From assembly GCF_005048225.1 (NCBI RefSeq), contig NZ_SUNI01000004.1, forward strand, positions 1-64,000: a stretch of DNA of 64,000 nucleotides, given 5' to 3'. Both the position numbers and the translations under genes were made by a program. Shown piece after piece: positions 39,987-48,760 of the stretch. The notes under the pieces were generated by a model. That model worked only from the letters and a program-made list of their open reading frames with translations, made no database searches and was not told where the DNA came from. The stretch is from Paracoccus gahaiensis (GTDB lineage Bacteria > Pseudomonadota > Alphaproteobacteria > Rhodobacterales > Rhodobacteraceae). Numbering within the stretch: position 1 is the stretch's first letter; every line of letters starts with the position of its first letter.

Positions 39987-42900
39987 AGCGTCGCCGCGAT
40001 GGAATTGCGCCGCGTCACCCACAGCCCGGCCTCGGCCAGGCGGCGGAAGAGGTCGCGCATCGCCTCCAGCGCCTGCGGGTTGGCCTCGGCCATGAAGGCC
40101 TCGATCTCGGGGCGGCCGAGCGTGGCGTCATGATAGAGGTCGAACAGATGCGGCGGCACGGCGCCGGCCAGATGGGCGAAGGCCGCCAGGTGATCCAGCG
40201 TGGCGGCGATCTCGGCCGCGCCCCGGTAGCCATGCGCGGTCATCGCATCCGCCCAGGCCGGATCGGCGGCGCGGGCGCGGACGGTGCGGGCGATCTCCTC
40301 GGTCAGGGTTCGGGCGCGGGGGCGGTCGGGCTGGGTCGCGTCCAGATGATAGAGGGCGGGGGCCTGTGCCCCGATCCGCGCCATGGCGGCGGCAAAGCCC
40401 GCCTCGTGGGCGGCATAATCGGCGGCCAGCAGCAGATCGCTTTCCGGCAGATCCTGGGCATGGACGAAGCTGTCGGCGCGACTCATGCGGCGCTCCAGCG
40501 TCGCGCGATCCTCGCGGCTGACACCGTCCGTGCCGATGGCCCAGCTGGAGGCCGCGATCCACGCCTCGCCCGCAGCCAGCCGTGCAGCCTCGGTGAACTG
40601 GTCGGGCGCGGTGCCCATGCCCAGCCCATACTGGCCGGGTTGGGGGCCAAAGACCCGCGCGCCTGCCGCATAGGGATTCATGTCGGGCGCCTCGTCGCGC
40701 TCGGCCAGCGTCGCCGCGCCGGTCTGGAACAGCTGCGCCAGCACCGGAAACACGTCGCGAAAGAGGCCCGAGACCCGCAGCGTCACGTCGATGCGCGGCC
40801 GGTCCAGCAGCGCCAGCGGCACCACCTCGACCCCCGAGACGCGGCCCGAGCCCTCGTCCCACACGGGCTTCAGCCCGGCCAGATGCAGGGCCATGGCGAA
40901 TTCCTCGCCCGCCGTGCGCATGGTGGCGCTGCCCCACAGATCGACGACCAGCCCCTGCGGCCAGTCGCCGTGATCCTGCAGATGGCGGCGCAGCAGCTCC
41001 TCGGCCAGCTTGACGCCCTGCGCGTGGGCCGAGGGTGTGGGGACGGCGCGCGGATCGACGCTGAAGAGGTTGCGCCCGGTGGGCATCACGTCCGAGCGCC
41101 CCCGGTTGGGCGAACCCGAGGGCCCCGGCGCCACGAACCGCCCCTCCAGCGCCGCCATCAGGCCCGCGCGTTCCTGCGCCCCGCAGGCGCCCTGACCCCA
41201 GACATGCAGACCCTCGCCATACTGGCTTTCCTTGATGTCGCAGACGAAGCGGTCGATGCGGGTGATCGCCTCGGCGGCGCTGGCGTCGGGGGGGATGCCC
41301 AGATCGGCCTCGACCCCAAGCGCGCGCGCCTCGTCGCGGATGGTGACAATCAGGCGGTCGCGGCGGGCCGGGTCCATGCCGTCGGCGGTGGAATATTCAT
41401 CCAAAGACCGCTCCAGCCCCGCCATGCCGGGGGGCAGGGCGGCTGCCCGCATGGGGGGCGGCATGTGGCCGAGCGTCACCGCCCCGATGCGGCGCTTGGC
41501 CTGCGCGGCCTCGCCCGGATCGTTGACGATGAAGGGATAGATCACCGGCAGCGCACCCGTCAACGCGACGGGCCAGCAGTCGCCCGACAGCGCCACCGCC
41601 TTGCCCGGCAGCCATTCCAGCGTGCCATGCGCGCCCATATGGATCAGCGCATGCGGGTCCTGCTGCGCCAGCCACAGGTAGAAGGCGACATAGGCGTGGC
41701 GCGGAGTGCGGGTCAGGTCGTGATAGCTGTCCTCGCGCCCGTCGCGATGGCTGCGCTCGGGCTGCAGGGCCAGCCACAGCTTGCCGCGCCGTGTGACGCG
41801 CAGGTGGAGGGCCCCGTCGCGGCAATCGGGGTCGGTCTCGGGCGGGCCCCATGCGGCATGCAGATCGTCCTGCAGCGCCTGCGGCAACCGGGCCAGTGCC
41901 GCGCAATACTCCGCCAGCGGCCAGGCGACGCTGCTGTCGGGCATCGACGGCCCCGGCGCCACCCCATATCCGGCCTCCGCCAGCATCGCCGCCACCGCCT
42001 CGGCCGAGGCGGGGGCATCGAGGCCCACCGCATGGGCCAGCTGCCAGTCGCGCCCGGGATAGGTGGACAGGACCAGCGCCACTCGGCGGTCCGGCGCGGC
42101 GGTCCGGGCCAGCCGCGCCCAGGCTCCGATGCGCTCCACCGCCGCCGCGATCAGCGCCGGGTCGGGCCGGTGCGCGAAACGCGAGAATTGCAAGTCGGGA
42201 TCGCGCCGCCCGGGCGACTTGAAGCTGACGACGCCGGCAAAGACGCGGCCATCCACCTCGGGCAGGACCACGTTCATCGCCAGATCCGAGGGCGACAGCC
42301 CGCGTTCCGCCACCGCCCATTCGCGCCGACGATTGGTGGAGAGGGCCACCTGAAAGACCGGACAGGACCAGCCGCCGAAGGGCGCGACCCCTGCCATTTC
42401 TTCTTTGCCCAAATACCCCTCGGCGCTGCCGCCCGAAAACCCGGTCGCATTGACGACCAGCCCCGGCCCGCCCGGCAGCCCCTCGGCCAGCCAATCCGCC
42501 AGCCCCGGCGCCTTCAGCGAGGGTGCGAAGGCCCCGATGGCCGCAAAGCCGCGCGCCCGCAGGGCATGGATCAGCGCGTCGATGGCGGCGGTGTCGGCGG
42601 CGGCCAGCCAACTGCGATAGAAGGTGACCAGCGCGTCGCACGATCCCGGCTCGGCGATCACGCCCTCATCCGGGTCGTAGAACCCCATCTGCGACAGTGT
42701 CTTGATGCCGGGCACGGGCGCCGCCTCCAGCCCCGAGGCGATCGCCATCTGCGCCAGCGCCGCCTGTGCGGCCACCGCGCCGCCCTGATCGCAATGCCGC
42801 CGCAGGACGCGCAGCACGGATGCAGGCACGGTCGAGGCCGCCTCCAGCCGCGCATCGTCGCGCCCGTCGGCGGGCAGCACGGCCAGCGCGATGCCGCGCC

Positions 42901-43216
42901 TGCGCGCCAGATCGGCGACCGAGGCCAGGCCGTAAGGCCAATAGGCCTCGCCCCCGATCAGCCGGATCAGGATGCCCCGGGCGCCCGACAGGGTCTGTTC
43001 GACATAGGTATCGACCGAGACCGGATGGCGCAGGGCCACCAGATTGCACAGACGCAAGGACGGCAAGCCGCCCGCCGCCCGTTTCCAGCCCGCCGCGAAG
43101 GCCCCCAGGTCGCTGTCCGAGAAGGACAGCACGACCAGATCGCCGGGCGTCTGCCCGGGATCATAGGGGGTGTCGGTCTGATCCAGACCGACCTTTTCGC
43201 GGAAGACGACATGCAT
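39983..43216 (-). CDS. cobN: Cobaltochelatase subunit CobN
   Basis: At 1077 residues it is somewhat shorter than many CobN proteins (about 1250). It is the large H-type subunit that inserts Co2+ into hydrogenobyrinic acid a,c-diamide with CobS and CobT, which are not in the window. Landmarks are MHVVFREKVGLDQTDTPYDP, YLWLAQQDPHALIHMGAHGT, WLPGKAVALSGD and VWGQGACGAQERAGLMAALE. At about residues 264-273 the frame reads EGYLGKEEMAG, encoded by a copy of the genome's intergenic repeat. Start ATG 43216 lies 13 bp after cobW; a TTG at 43249 would overlap cobW. Confidence 0.96.
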   Translation of the reverse strand: MHVVFREKVGLDQTDTPYDPGQTPGDLVVLSFSDSDLGAFAAGWKRAAGGLPSLRLCNLVALRHPVSVDTYVEQTLSGARGILIRLIGGEAYWPYGLASVADLARRRGIALAVLPADGRDDARLEAASTVPASVLRVLRRHCDQGGAVAAQAALAQMAIASGLEAAPVPGIKTLSQMGFYDPDEGVIAEPGSCDALVTFYRSWLAAADTAAIDALIHALRARGFAAIGAFAPSLKAPGLADWLAEGLPGGPGLVVNATGFSGGSAEGYLGKEEMAGVAPFGGWSCPVFQVALSTNRRREWAVAERGLSPSDLAMNVVLPEVDGRVFAGVVSFKSPGRRDPDLQFSRFAHRPDPALIAAAVERIGAWARLARTAAPDRRVALVLSTYPGRDWQLAHAVGLDAPASAEAVAAMLAEAGYGVAPGPSMPDSSVAWPLAEYCAALARLPQALQDDLHAAWGPPETDPDCRDGALHLRVTRRGKLWLALQPERSHRDGREDSYHDLTRTPRHAYVAFYLWLAQQDPHALIHMGAHGTLEWLPGKAVALSGDCWPVALTGALPVIYPFIVNDPGEAAQAKRRIGAVTLGHMPPPMRAAALPPGMAGLERSLDEYSTADGMDPARRDRLIVTIRDEARALGVEADLGIPPDASAAEAITRIDRFVCDIKESQYGEGLHVWGQGACGAQERAGLMAALEGRFVAPGPSGSPNRGRSDVMPTGRNLFSVDPRAVPTPSAHAQGVKLAEELLRRHLQDHGDWPQGLVVDLWGSATMRTAGEEFAMALHLAGLKPVWDEGSGRVSGVEVVPLALLDRPRIDVTLRVSGLFRDVFPVLAQLFQTGAATLAERDEAPDMNPYAAGARVFGPQPGQYGLGMGTAPDQFTEAARLAAGEAWIAASSWAIGTDGVSREDRATLERRMSRADSFVHAQDLPESDLLLAADYAAHEAGFAAAMARIGAQAPALYHLDATQPDRPRARTLTEEIARTVRARAADPAWADAMTAHGYRGAAEIAATLDHLAAFAHLAGAVPPHLFDLYHDATLGRPEIEAFMAEANPQALEAMRDLFRRLAEAGLWVTRRNSIAATL
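42398..42420. repeat. Copy of intergenic repeat inside cobN
   Basis: TTCTTCTTTGCCCAAATACC matches the block in the gcvH-gcvP spacer (about 6051-6070) at 19 of 20 positions. Here it lies in frame within cobN, where it encodes YLGKEE in a loop. Confidence 0.75.
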
Positions 43217-43229
43217 CAGGCGGGACCGG

Positions 43230-44288
43230 TCATGCGGGTACGCCCTCAAGCACGGCGCGGATCGCCTCCGGGTTCACGTCGTCATGTTCCGCGATGACCA
43301 CAAGGCGAGAGGCGCGGGGCTGATCCCCCCAGGGCCGGTCGTATTGATGCCGCACCCGCGCGCCCACGGCCTGCACCAAGAGGCGCATGGGCTTGCCCGT
43401 CACGGCCACATGGCCCTTGACGCGCAGGATGTTCTGCTCGGAGGCCAGACGGGCGATGCGGGCGGCCAGATCGGCGGGGTCGGTGATCTCGGGCAGGTCA
43501 ATCACGACGGTGTCGAAATCCTCGTGCTCGTGATCGTCGGCGCCGTCATGGTGGCTGGGGCGGGCGGCGATGTCGTCCTCGGCGGCGGCCCCCAGCCCCA
43601 AGATCAGGCGGGCGTCGATCTGCCCCTCGGTCACCGTCAGGATGGGCAGCTTGCGGGGCAGTTCGGCCTCGATCACGGCGCGGGCGGCGGCGATGCCCGC
43701 CTCGCCGGCCAGATCGGCCTTGGTCAGCAGGATCACGTCGGCGCAGCTGATCTGGTCCTCGAAGACCTCGGACAGCGGCGTCTCGTGGTCCAGGCTGTCA
43801 TCGGCGGCGCGCTGCGCATCGACCGCCGCCACGTCGGGGGCAAAGCGGCCCGCCGCCACGGCCTCGGCATCGGCCAGCGCGATCACGCCGTCGACCGTGA
43901 TGCGCGAGCGGATCGCGGGCCAGTCGAAGGCCTTCAGCAGGGGCTTGGGCAGCGCCAGACCCGAAGTCTCGATCAGGATATGGTCGGGCTTTTGCGGCAG
44001 CGCCATCAGGCGCTCCAGCGTAGGGATGAAGTCGTCGGCCACCGTGCAGCAGATGCAGCCGTTCGACAGCTCCATGATGTTCTCGGCCGGGCAGGTGTCG
44101 TCGGCGCAGCCCTTCAGGATGTCGCCATCGACCCCCATCGTGCCGAATTCGTTGACCAGCACGGCCAGCCGCAGCCCCTGCGGGTTCTGCATCAGGTGGC
44201 GGATCAGCGTGGTCTTGCCCGAGCCCAGAAAGCCGGTGATCACGGTCACCGGGGTCTTGGTCAGGTCGCCTTTGGGAAGATCGATCAT
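43230..44288 (-). CDS. cobW: CobW GTP-dependent metal chaperone
   Basis: The 352-residue COG0523 GTPase has P-loop ITGFLGSGKTTLIRHLM (about 18-34), the metal-binding motif GCICCTVADDF, HILIETSGLALPKPLL and the switch/TKAD region ILLTKADLAGEAG. A His/Asp-rich stretch HHDGADDHEHED (about 252-263) is a further metal site. CobW supplies cobalt for the chelatase. AGGAG precedes the ATG, and only 13 bp separate it from cobN, its likely client. Confidence 0.96.
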   Translation of the reverse strand: MIDLPKGDLTKTPVTVITGFLGSGKTTLIRHLMQNPQGLRLAVLVNEFGTMGVDGDILKGCADDTCPAENIMELSNGCICCTVADDFIPTLERLMALPQKPDHILIETSGLALPKPLLKAFDWPAIRSRITVDGVIALADAEAVAAGRFAPDVAAVDAQRAADDSLDHETPLSEVFEDQISCADVILLTKADLAGEAGIAAARAVIEAELPRKLPILTVTEGQIDARLILGLGAAAEDDIAARPSHHDGADDHEHEDFDTVVIDLPEITDPADLAARIARLASEQNILRVKGHVAVTGKPMRLLVQAVGARVRHQYDRPWGDQPRASRLVVIAEHDDVNPEAIRAVLEGVPA

Positions 44289-44293
44289 CAGGG

Positions 44294-44647
44294 TCACTCC
44301 TGTGGGGGGATGCGCGCAAGGCTCTGCTTGCGGAAGATGGCGGGGCGTTCGCGCCACGGCACGATGCCATCGGCGGTCGCAGCATAGGCACGGGCGCCCG
44401 ACAGGATCTCGGCAGCGTCCTCGGGCATCAGGCGGCCATAGACATAGGACCATTTGCCTTTGCCCGACAGGGCCACCGAGCAGCCCTGCGAACAGGCCGA
44501 CAGGCATTCGACGGCGCGGATCTCGACCCCCTCGGGGGCCGCGTCGGAGAGGGCCGCCAGCAGGGTAGCGCCGGGGCGCGGGCCTTCGGCGTCGGGGACC
44601 GCATCGGTCCCGCGGCAGGTGGTGCAGACATGCAAGACGGCGCGCAT
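44294..44647 (-). CDS. DUF1636 protein, thioredoxin-like [2Fe-2S] ferredoxin type
   Basis: The 117-residue protein starts MRAVLHVCTTCRGTDAV. Cys8 and Cys11, with the later ECLSACSQGCSVAL, give the four-Cys arrangement of thioredoxin-like 2Fe-2S proteins. DUF1636 genes are commonly next to cobW/cobN in Rhodobacterales, so it may donate electrons to the cobaltochelatase or CobG; inference. It lies 5 bp ahead of cobW and is the first gene of operon A. The upstream codons to 44740 lie in the leader and are not counted. Confidence 0.85.
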   Translation of the reverse strand: MRAVLHVCTTCRGTDAVPDAEGPRPGATLLAALSDAAPEGVEIRAVECLSACSQGCSVALSGKGKWSYVYGRLMPEDAAEILSGARAYAATADGIVPWRERPAIFRKQSLARIPPQE

Positions 44648-44761
44648 CGCGGCTTTCCTTCGGTCACGGGGCGGAACGGGGGGTGGCCGAAAGGGGGCGG
44701 CACGGGTCATCCGGCCATCGCCCTGCCGGTCGCGAAACACCCCGTTCGCCCGTCATCACTG

Positions 44762-44940
44762 CGTGCTGGCAGGTCTCCCGGCTTGCGGATCCTGGGGCCA
44801 GGCCCCAACGGTCGTCCCACCTTCCCGGCCCCGGGGGGCCAGTGGATCGGGCGACCTTTCCGGTCACGGTCGCGGGGGCGGCTGCGCTTGGACGGGGGAT
44901 CCCGGCCTGTCGCATTCCCTCTTCGCCTGCCATAAGACAG
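44762..44940 (-). promoter_or_regulatory. Cobalamin riboswitch A, ahead of the DUF1636-cobWNGHIJ operon
   Basis: On the minus strand the blocks occur in order: GCAGCCGCCCCCGCGACCGT, CCGGAAAGGTC, ATCCACTGG, GCCGGGAAGGTGGG, and the B12 box GCAAGCCGGGAGACCTGCCA at 44785-44766. The aptamer ends about 115 nt before the DUF1636 start. cobO starts 65 bp beyond it on the other strand, so this riboswitch cannot act on cobO. Confidence 0.93.
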
Positions 44941-45004
44941 GAACCAACACGCGCCCACCAAAAGCCCCGCGCCCCCGATTTGTCAACCGTCCAGAGGCCG
45001 TTCC

Positions 45005-45682
45005 ATGACCCAGCCCGACCCCTCCGCCACCCCCGACACCGTCGCGCAGACCACGCCCGAGGCCCCCCCGCAGACCTCCGAGGACCTGGCCCGCCACGCC
45101 CAGAAGATGGCCAAGAAGAAGGCCGCCCGCGACCGGATGATGGAAACCAAGACCGGCGAGAAGGGGCTGATCATCGTCCATACCGGGCCGGGCAAGGGCA
45201 AGTCCTCCTCGGGCTTCGGCATGATCATGCGCTGCATCGCGCATGGGATGCCCTCGGGCGTGGTGCAGTTCATCAAGGGCGCGTGGGACACCGGCGAGCG
45301 CACGCTGCTGACCACGCATTTCGCCGACGTCTGCCAGTTTCACGCGATGGGCGAGGGCTTTACCTGGGAAACCCAGGACAAGGCCCGCGACATCGCCATG
45401 GCGCAGGCGGGCTGGGCCAAGGCGCAGCAGATGATCCGCGATCCCGCCATCCGCATGGTGCTGCTGGACGAGATCAACATCGCCTTCCGCTACGGCTATC
45501 TGGACGTGGCCGAGGTGCTGGCCTTTCTCGAGGCGGAAAAGCCGCCCATGACCCATGTCGTGCTGACCGGGCGCGGCGCGCCCGAGGCGCTGGTCGAGGC
45601 CGCCGATCTGGTGACCGAGATGACGCAGGTCAAGCACCCCTTCCGGGCGGGCATCAAGGCGCAACCCGGGGTCGAGTTCTGA
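45005..45682 (+). CDS. cobO: Cob(I)yrinic acid a,c-diamide adenosyltransferase
   Basis: The 225-residue CobA/CobO-type enzyme transfers adenosyl from ATP to cobalt. It has the P-loop LIIVHTGPGKGKSSSGFGMI (about 55-74), GVVQFIKGAWDTGER, MVLLDEINIAFRYGYLDV and VVLTGRGAPEALVEAADLVT. The first 50 residues form a Thr/Pro-rich and then basic extension. It is transcribed away from operon A, and no riboswitch is visible on its own strand. Confidence 0.96.
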   Translation: MTQPDPSATPDTVAQTTPEAPPQTSEDLARHAQKMAKKKAARDRMMETKTGEKGLIIVHTGPGKGKSSSGFGMIMRCIAHGMPSGVVQFIKGAWDTGERTLLTTHFADVCQFHAMGEGFTWETQDKARDIAMAQAGWAKAQQMIRDPAIRMVLLDEINIAFRYGYLDVAEVLAFLEAEKPPMTHVVLTGRGAPEALVEAADLVTEMTQVKHPFRAGIKAQPGVEF

Positions 45683-45724
45683 CCCCCGCGCAGACGCTGC
45701 GCAGAAATAACGCACATTGCCGTG

Positions 45725-45749
45725 AACCCGCAGGGCGGCTGCCGGGTTT
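45725..45749 (+). terminator. Weak hairpin downstream of cobO
   Basis: AACCCG-CAG pairs with CTG-C-CGGGTT around GGCGG, with one bulge and a short T tract. Confidence 0.35.
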
Positions 45750-45782
45750 ATGTTCAGCCATTACTCCGGAGCCTTGCCCGAC

Positions 45783-46514
45783 ATGACCCTGCCCCCGCCC
45801 CCCCTGCTGCCCACTGACGCCGCGCTGTTCCTGGATTTCGACGGCTGCCTGGTCGAGATCGCGCCGCGCCCCGATGCTGTCGTCGTGACACAGGCCCTGC
45901 GCGACCGGCTGGCGGCGCTGCAGGACCGGCAGGGCGGCGCGCTGGCGCTGATCTCGGGTCGCGACGTGGCTGATCTGCGCGGGCATCTGGGCGGGTTTTC
46001 AGGCATGATCGCGGGCAGCCACGGGTCCGAGCTGTCGCCCGCACCGGGCCGGATCGACACGCTGCACAGCGTAGGCGTCGATGCCGCCGCCCTTCATGCC
46101 GAGGCGCATGCCCTGGCCGCCCCCCATCCCGCGATCCTGGTCGAGGAAAAGCCCCATGGGGTCGCGCTGCATTACCGCGACGATCCGTCCTTGCAGGGCT
46201 TCGTCGAACAGACCATCCAGGACATGGCCGCCCGTCACCCGCATCTGATGCTGCAGCCCGCCAAGATGGCGATGGAGCTGCGCCCGGGCGGGGTCGGCAA
46301 GGACAGCGCGCTGGCCCATCTGATGACCCTGCCGCCCTATGCGGGGCGGATCCCGGTCTTTGCCGGCGACGACACCACCGACGAGCCCGCGATGGCCGAG
46401 GCGCAGTCGCGCGGCGGTTTCGCCATCAAGGTGGGCGACGGGGCGACCGCCGCACGCTATCGTCTGGCCGACCCGTCCGCATTGGCCGCCTGGCTCGATG
46501 CTTCCCTGACCTGA
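45783..46514 (+). CDS. otsB: Trehalose-6-phosphate phosphatase
   Basis: The 243-residue HAD-family phosphatase has the catalytic DxD in ALFLDFDGCLVEIAPRPD (about 13-30), LALISGRDVADLRGHLGG, IVEEKPHGVALHYRDD-like VEEKPHGVALHYRDD and the final VFAGDDTTDEPAMAEAQ. It releases trehalose as an osmolyte or stress sugar. The ATG at 45783 has GGAG about 10 nt upstream; a longer frame to 45750 is less supported. otsA follows after 9 bp, so both are one operon. Confidence 0.95.
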   Translation: MTLPPPPLLPTDAALFLDFDGCLVEIAPRPDAVVVTQALRDRLAALQDRQGGALALISGRDVADLRGHLGGFSGMIAGSHGSELSPAPGRIDTLHSVGVDAAALHAEAHALAAPHPAILVEEKPHGVALHYRDDPSLQGFVEQTIQDMAARHPHLMLQPAKMAMELRPGGVGKDSALAHLMTLPPYAGRIPVFAGDDTTDEPAMAEAQSRGGFAIKVGDGATAARYRLADPSALAAWLDASLT

Positions 46515-46523
46515 GGAGACCCC

Positions 46524-47990
46524 ATGTCCCGTCCGCCGCTGTCCCTGTCCGATCCCTCCCCGCACTCCCCGTCCGGGGATCCCGTCAGCGCAGAGGATCA
46601 GCGGGACCAGGACCCCTCGGGGACAGGGGCCCCGGATCCGTCCGCGTCGCGCCTGATCGTCGTGTCGAACCGCCTGCCTCTGGGCGACAGCCCCTCGGGC
46701 GGGCTGGTCGTGGCGCTGGAGGACGCGCTGCGCAGCTCGGGCGGGGTCTGGGTCGGCTTCTCGGGCCAGACCGAGGAAGACCCTTCGGACGATCTGGAGG
46801 ATCATCCCGGCGCGGCCTTCCAGCGGCTGTCCTTCGATCTGACCCCGCAGGATCACGAGGAATACTATCTGGGCTATTCCAACTCGATCCTCTGGCCGCT
46901 GTGTCATGGCCGGCCCAACCTGATGCGGATCAAGCCGGAATATCTGGACGGCTATGCCCGGGTGAACGCCCGGATCGCGCGGATGCTGATGCCGCATCTG
47001 CGGCCCGGTGACCGGATCTGGGTGCAGGATTACCACCTGTTCCCGCTGGCCAAGGAGTTGCGCGCCCTGGGCGTCACCGCGCCGATCGGGCATTTCCTGC
47101 ACATTCCCTTTCCCGGCCCCGCCGATTGTGGCGCGCTGCCCAACCCGGCCGAGCTGTTCGACTGGCTGTCCCATTACGACCTGCTGGGCTTCCAGACCGA
47201 GCGCGATCTGGGCGCCTTCGCCGAAAGCGCCCGGCAGCTGGCCGATGGCGACCAGGTGTCCGAGCAGGAATTCCAGCTGTCGGGCCGGCAGGTGCGCACG
47301 CAGGTCTTTCCCATCGGCATCGACACCGCCGCCTTCATGGCCGAGGCGGCGGAGGCGCCCGACAGCGACCGGATGCGCAGCCTGACCCGCGCGCAGATGA
47401 TGATCGGCGTGGACCGGCTGGATTACTCCAAGGGCATCCCGCAGCGCTTCCGCGCCTATCAGCTGCTGCTGGAGAAGATCCCGGATCTGCACGAGAAGAT
47501 CTCGTTCCTGCAGATCGCGCCGCCCACGCGCGGCGAGGTCGACGCCTATCAGGACATCCGCGAGGAGACCGAGCATCTGGCCGGGCGCATCAACGGTCAG
47601 TTCGCCACGCTGAACTGGACGCCCATCCGCTTCATCCACCGGCCCTTTCCGCGCAACGAGCTGGCAGGCCTCTACCGGCAGGCGCGGATCGGGCTGGTCA
47701 CGCCGCTGGCGGACGGCATGAACCTAGTGGCCAAGGAATATGTGGCGGCCCAGAATGCCGACGATCCCGGGGTGCTGATCCTGTCGCGCTTTGCGGGCGC
47801 GGCCGAGACGATGACCGAGGCGCTAATCATCAATCCCCACGACCCCCATGATCTGGCCGTCGCCATGGCCCAGGCCATGCGCATGTCGCGCTTGGAACGG
47901 CAGGACCGGCATGCGGCCCTGCTGGAGGGGGTCGTGACCCATGACGTGGCGTGGTGGTCGCGGACCTATCTGGAGGCCTTGGGCAGCTGA
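46524..47990 (+). CDS. otsA: Trehalose-6-phosphate synthase
   Basis: The 488-residue GT20 enzyme joins glucose from UDP-glucose to glucose-6-P. After a Ser/Pro-rich N-terminus of about 40 residues come RLIVVSNRLPLGDSPSGGLV, WVQDYHLFPLAKELRALG, GHFLHIPFPGPADCGALP, VDRLDYSKGIPQRFRAYQ and LVTPLADGMNLVAKEYVAAQ. The N-terminal tail is unusual in length and probably disordered. AGGAG precedes the ATG. Confidence 0.96.
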   Translation: MSRPPLSLSDPSPHSPSGDPVSAEDQRDQDPSGTGAPDPSASRLIVVSNRLPLGDSPSGGLVVALEDALRSSGGVWVGFSGQTEEDPSDDLEDHPGAAFQRLSFDLTPQDHEEYYLGYSNSILWPLCHGRPNLMRIKPEYLDGYARVNARIARMLMPHLRPGDRIWVQDYHLFPLAKELRALGVTAPIGHFLHIPFPGPADCGALPNPAELFDWLSHYDLLGFQTERDLGAFAESARQLADGDQVSEQEFQLSGRQVRTQVFPIGIDTAAFMAEAAEAPDSDRMRSLTRAQMMIGVDRLDYSKGIPQRFRAYQLLLEKIPDLHEKISFLQIAPPTRGEVDAYQDIREETEHLAGRINGQFATLNWTPIRFIHRPFPRNELAGLYRQARIGLVTPLADGMNLVAKEYVAAQNADDPGVLILSRFAGAAETMTEALIINPHDPHDLAVAMAQAMRMSRLERQDRHAALLEGVVTHDVAWWSRTYLEALGS

Positions 47991-48159
47991 GCCGGAGCCC
48001 GCGAATCACCCCGGCCGCGGAATGCGTGATCGGGGTGCCCACTCCTTGAGCAATGACCCGTTTTTTGCGCCTGCGGCATCGGCAGATGCGGGCGCGGGTG
48101 CCGCAGCGCGGCATCGCCCGATGACAGGGCGGGGGGCATGGCGCATGATGAAGGAGTGA
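47991..48159. other. otsA-sRNA spacer
   Basis: The spacer holds a partial dyad (ATCACCCCGGCCGCGGAATG with CGTGATCGGGGTG) that may end otsA transcription, then CTTGAGCAATGACC and a T6 run. No gene or convincing stress-type promoter for the sRNA was recognised. Confidence 0.4.
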
Positions 48160-48263
48160 AGCCCATGCTTCGTGGCGTCCTCCTCCGGTCCGGCCACGGA
48201 CCTTCCGGAAAGCCGCCGGATCTGCCGCACCCTCCTCCCTGCGGTCAGATCCGGCGGTCTTTT
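48160..48263 (+). ncRNA. Cuckoo/CcsR-like small RNA: two hairpins with CCUCCUCC loops
   Basis: Hairpin 1 is CGTGGC...GCCACG with the loop containing TCCTCCTCC (about 48170-48198). Hairpin 2 is CCGCCGGATCTG-CCGCA...TGCGG-T-CAGATCCGGCGG with the loop CCCTCCTCCC (48213-48257), followed by TCTTTT, an intrinsic terminator. Two anti-Shine-Dalgarno loops in tandem hairpins are the hallmark of the CcsR ('Cuckoo') stress RNAs of Rhodobacter. Those usually follow a ccaF1 gene and occur in several copies; here there is one copy and no such gene upstream. The 5' end is a guess. Confidence 0.65.
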
Positions 48264-48280
48264 CGTGTCAGGGCGAGGGG

Positions 48281-48709
48281 TCAGCCGATCAGCGTCGCGA
48301 CATGGCGCAACGCCGCGACATAGCCCTGCAGGCCCAGCCCCGCGATCACCCCATCCGCCCGCATCGAGACATAGGAATGGTGCCGGAACGCCTCGCGCTT
48401 GTGGACCTGGCTGATATGGACCTCGATCACCGGACCGTCGAAGGCGTTCAGCGCATCCAGCACCGCGACCGAGGTATGCGTCAGCGCAGCGGGGTTGATG
48501 ACGATGGCCGCCGCCTCGTCCCGGGCCTCGTGGATCCAGTCGACGATCTGGCCCTCCCAGTTCGATTGCAGGAAGCGGATGTCATGGGGCGCGGCGGCGG
48601 CGCGGCACAGCGCCTCCAGATCGGCCAGCGTCTCGGACCCGTAGATGTCGGGCTGGCGCTTGCCCAGCAGGTTCAGGTTGGGACCGTTCAGGACATGGAT
48701 CAGCGGCAT
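48281..48709 (-). CDS. aroQ: 3-dehydroquinate dehydratase, type II
   Basis: The 142-residue dodecameric enzyme of the shikimate pathway has [20 protein letters not shown] at the N-terminus (Tyr19 region), [33 protein letters not shown] and [17 protein letters not shown]. All catalytic residues are visible. A GTG one codon earlier is the alternative start. It is the last gene of a minus-strand group with the asparaginase gene 51 bp upstream. Confidence 0.96.
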   Translation of the reverse strand: MPLIHVLNGPNLNLLGKRQPDIYGSETLADLEALCRAAAAPHDIRFLQSNWEGQIVDWIHEARDEAAAIVINPAALTHTSVAVLDALNAFDGPVIEVHISQVHKREAFRHHSYVSMRADGVIAGLGLQGYVAALRHVATLIG

Positions 48710-48760
48710 CACAGGGTTCCCCGGTTGGACGGCCCTTGCTAGCGCATGGGCGCGCGGCTG

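Noticed and set aside
40130..43297. A 1055-codon open frame on the plus strand antisense to cobN
   Set aside because: It is the mirror of cobN codon bias in GC-rich DNA. It is rich in Arg, Gln, His and Gly with no family motif, while cobN on the minus strand is clearly real.
48165..48323. A 52-codon ORF with AAGGAG before its ATG, considered as a leader peptide with attenuator
   Set aside because: The frame runs through the sRNA terminator and antisense into aroQ, and no gene on that strand follows to be attenuated. The two CCUCCUCC hairpins explain the structure better.
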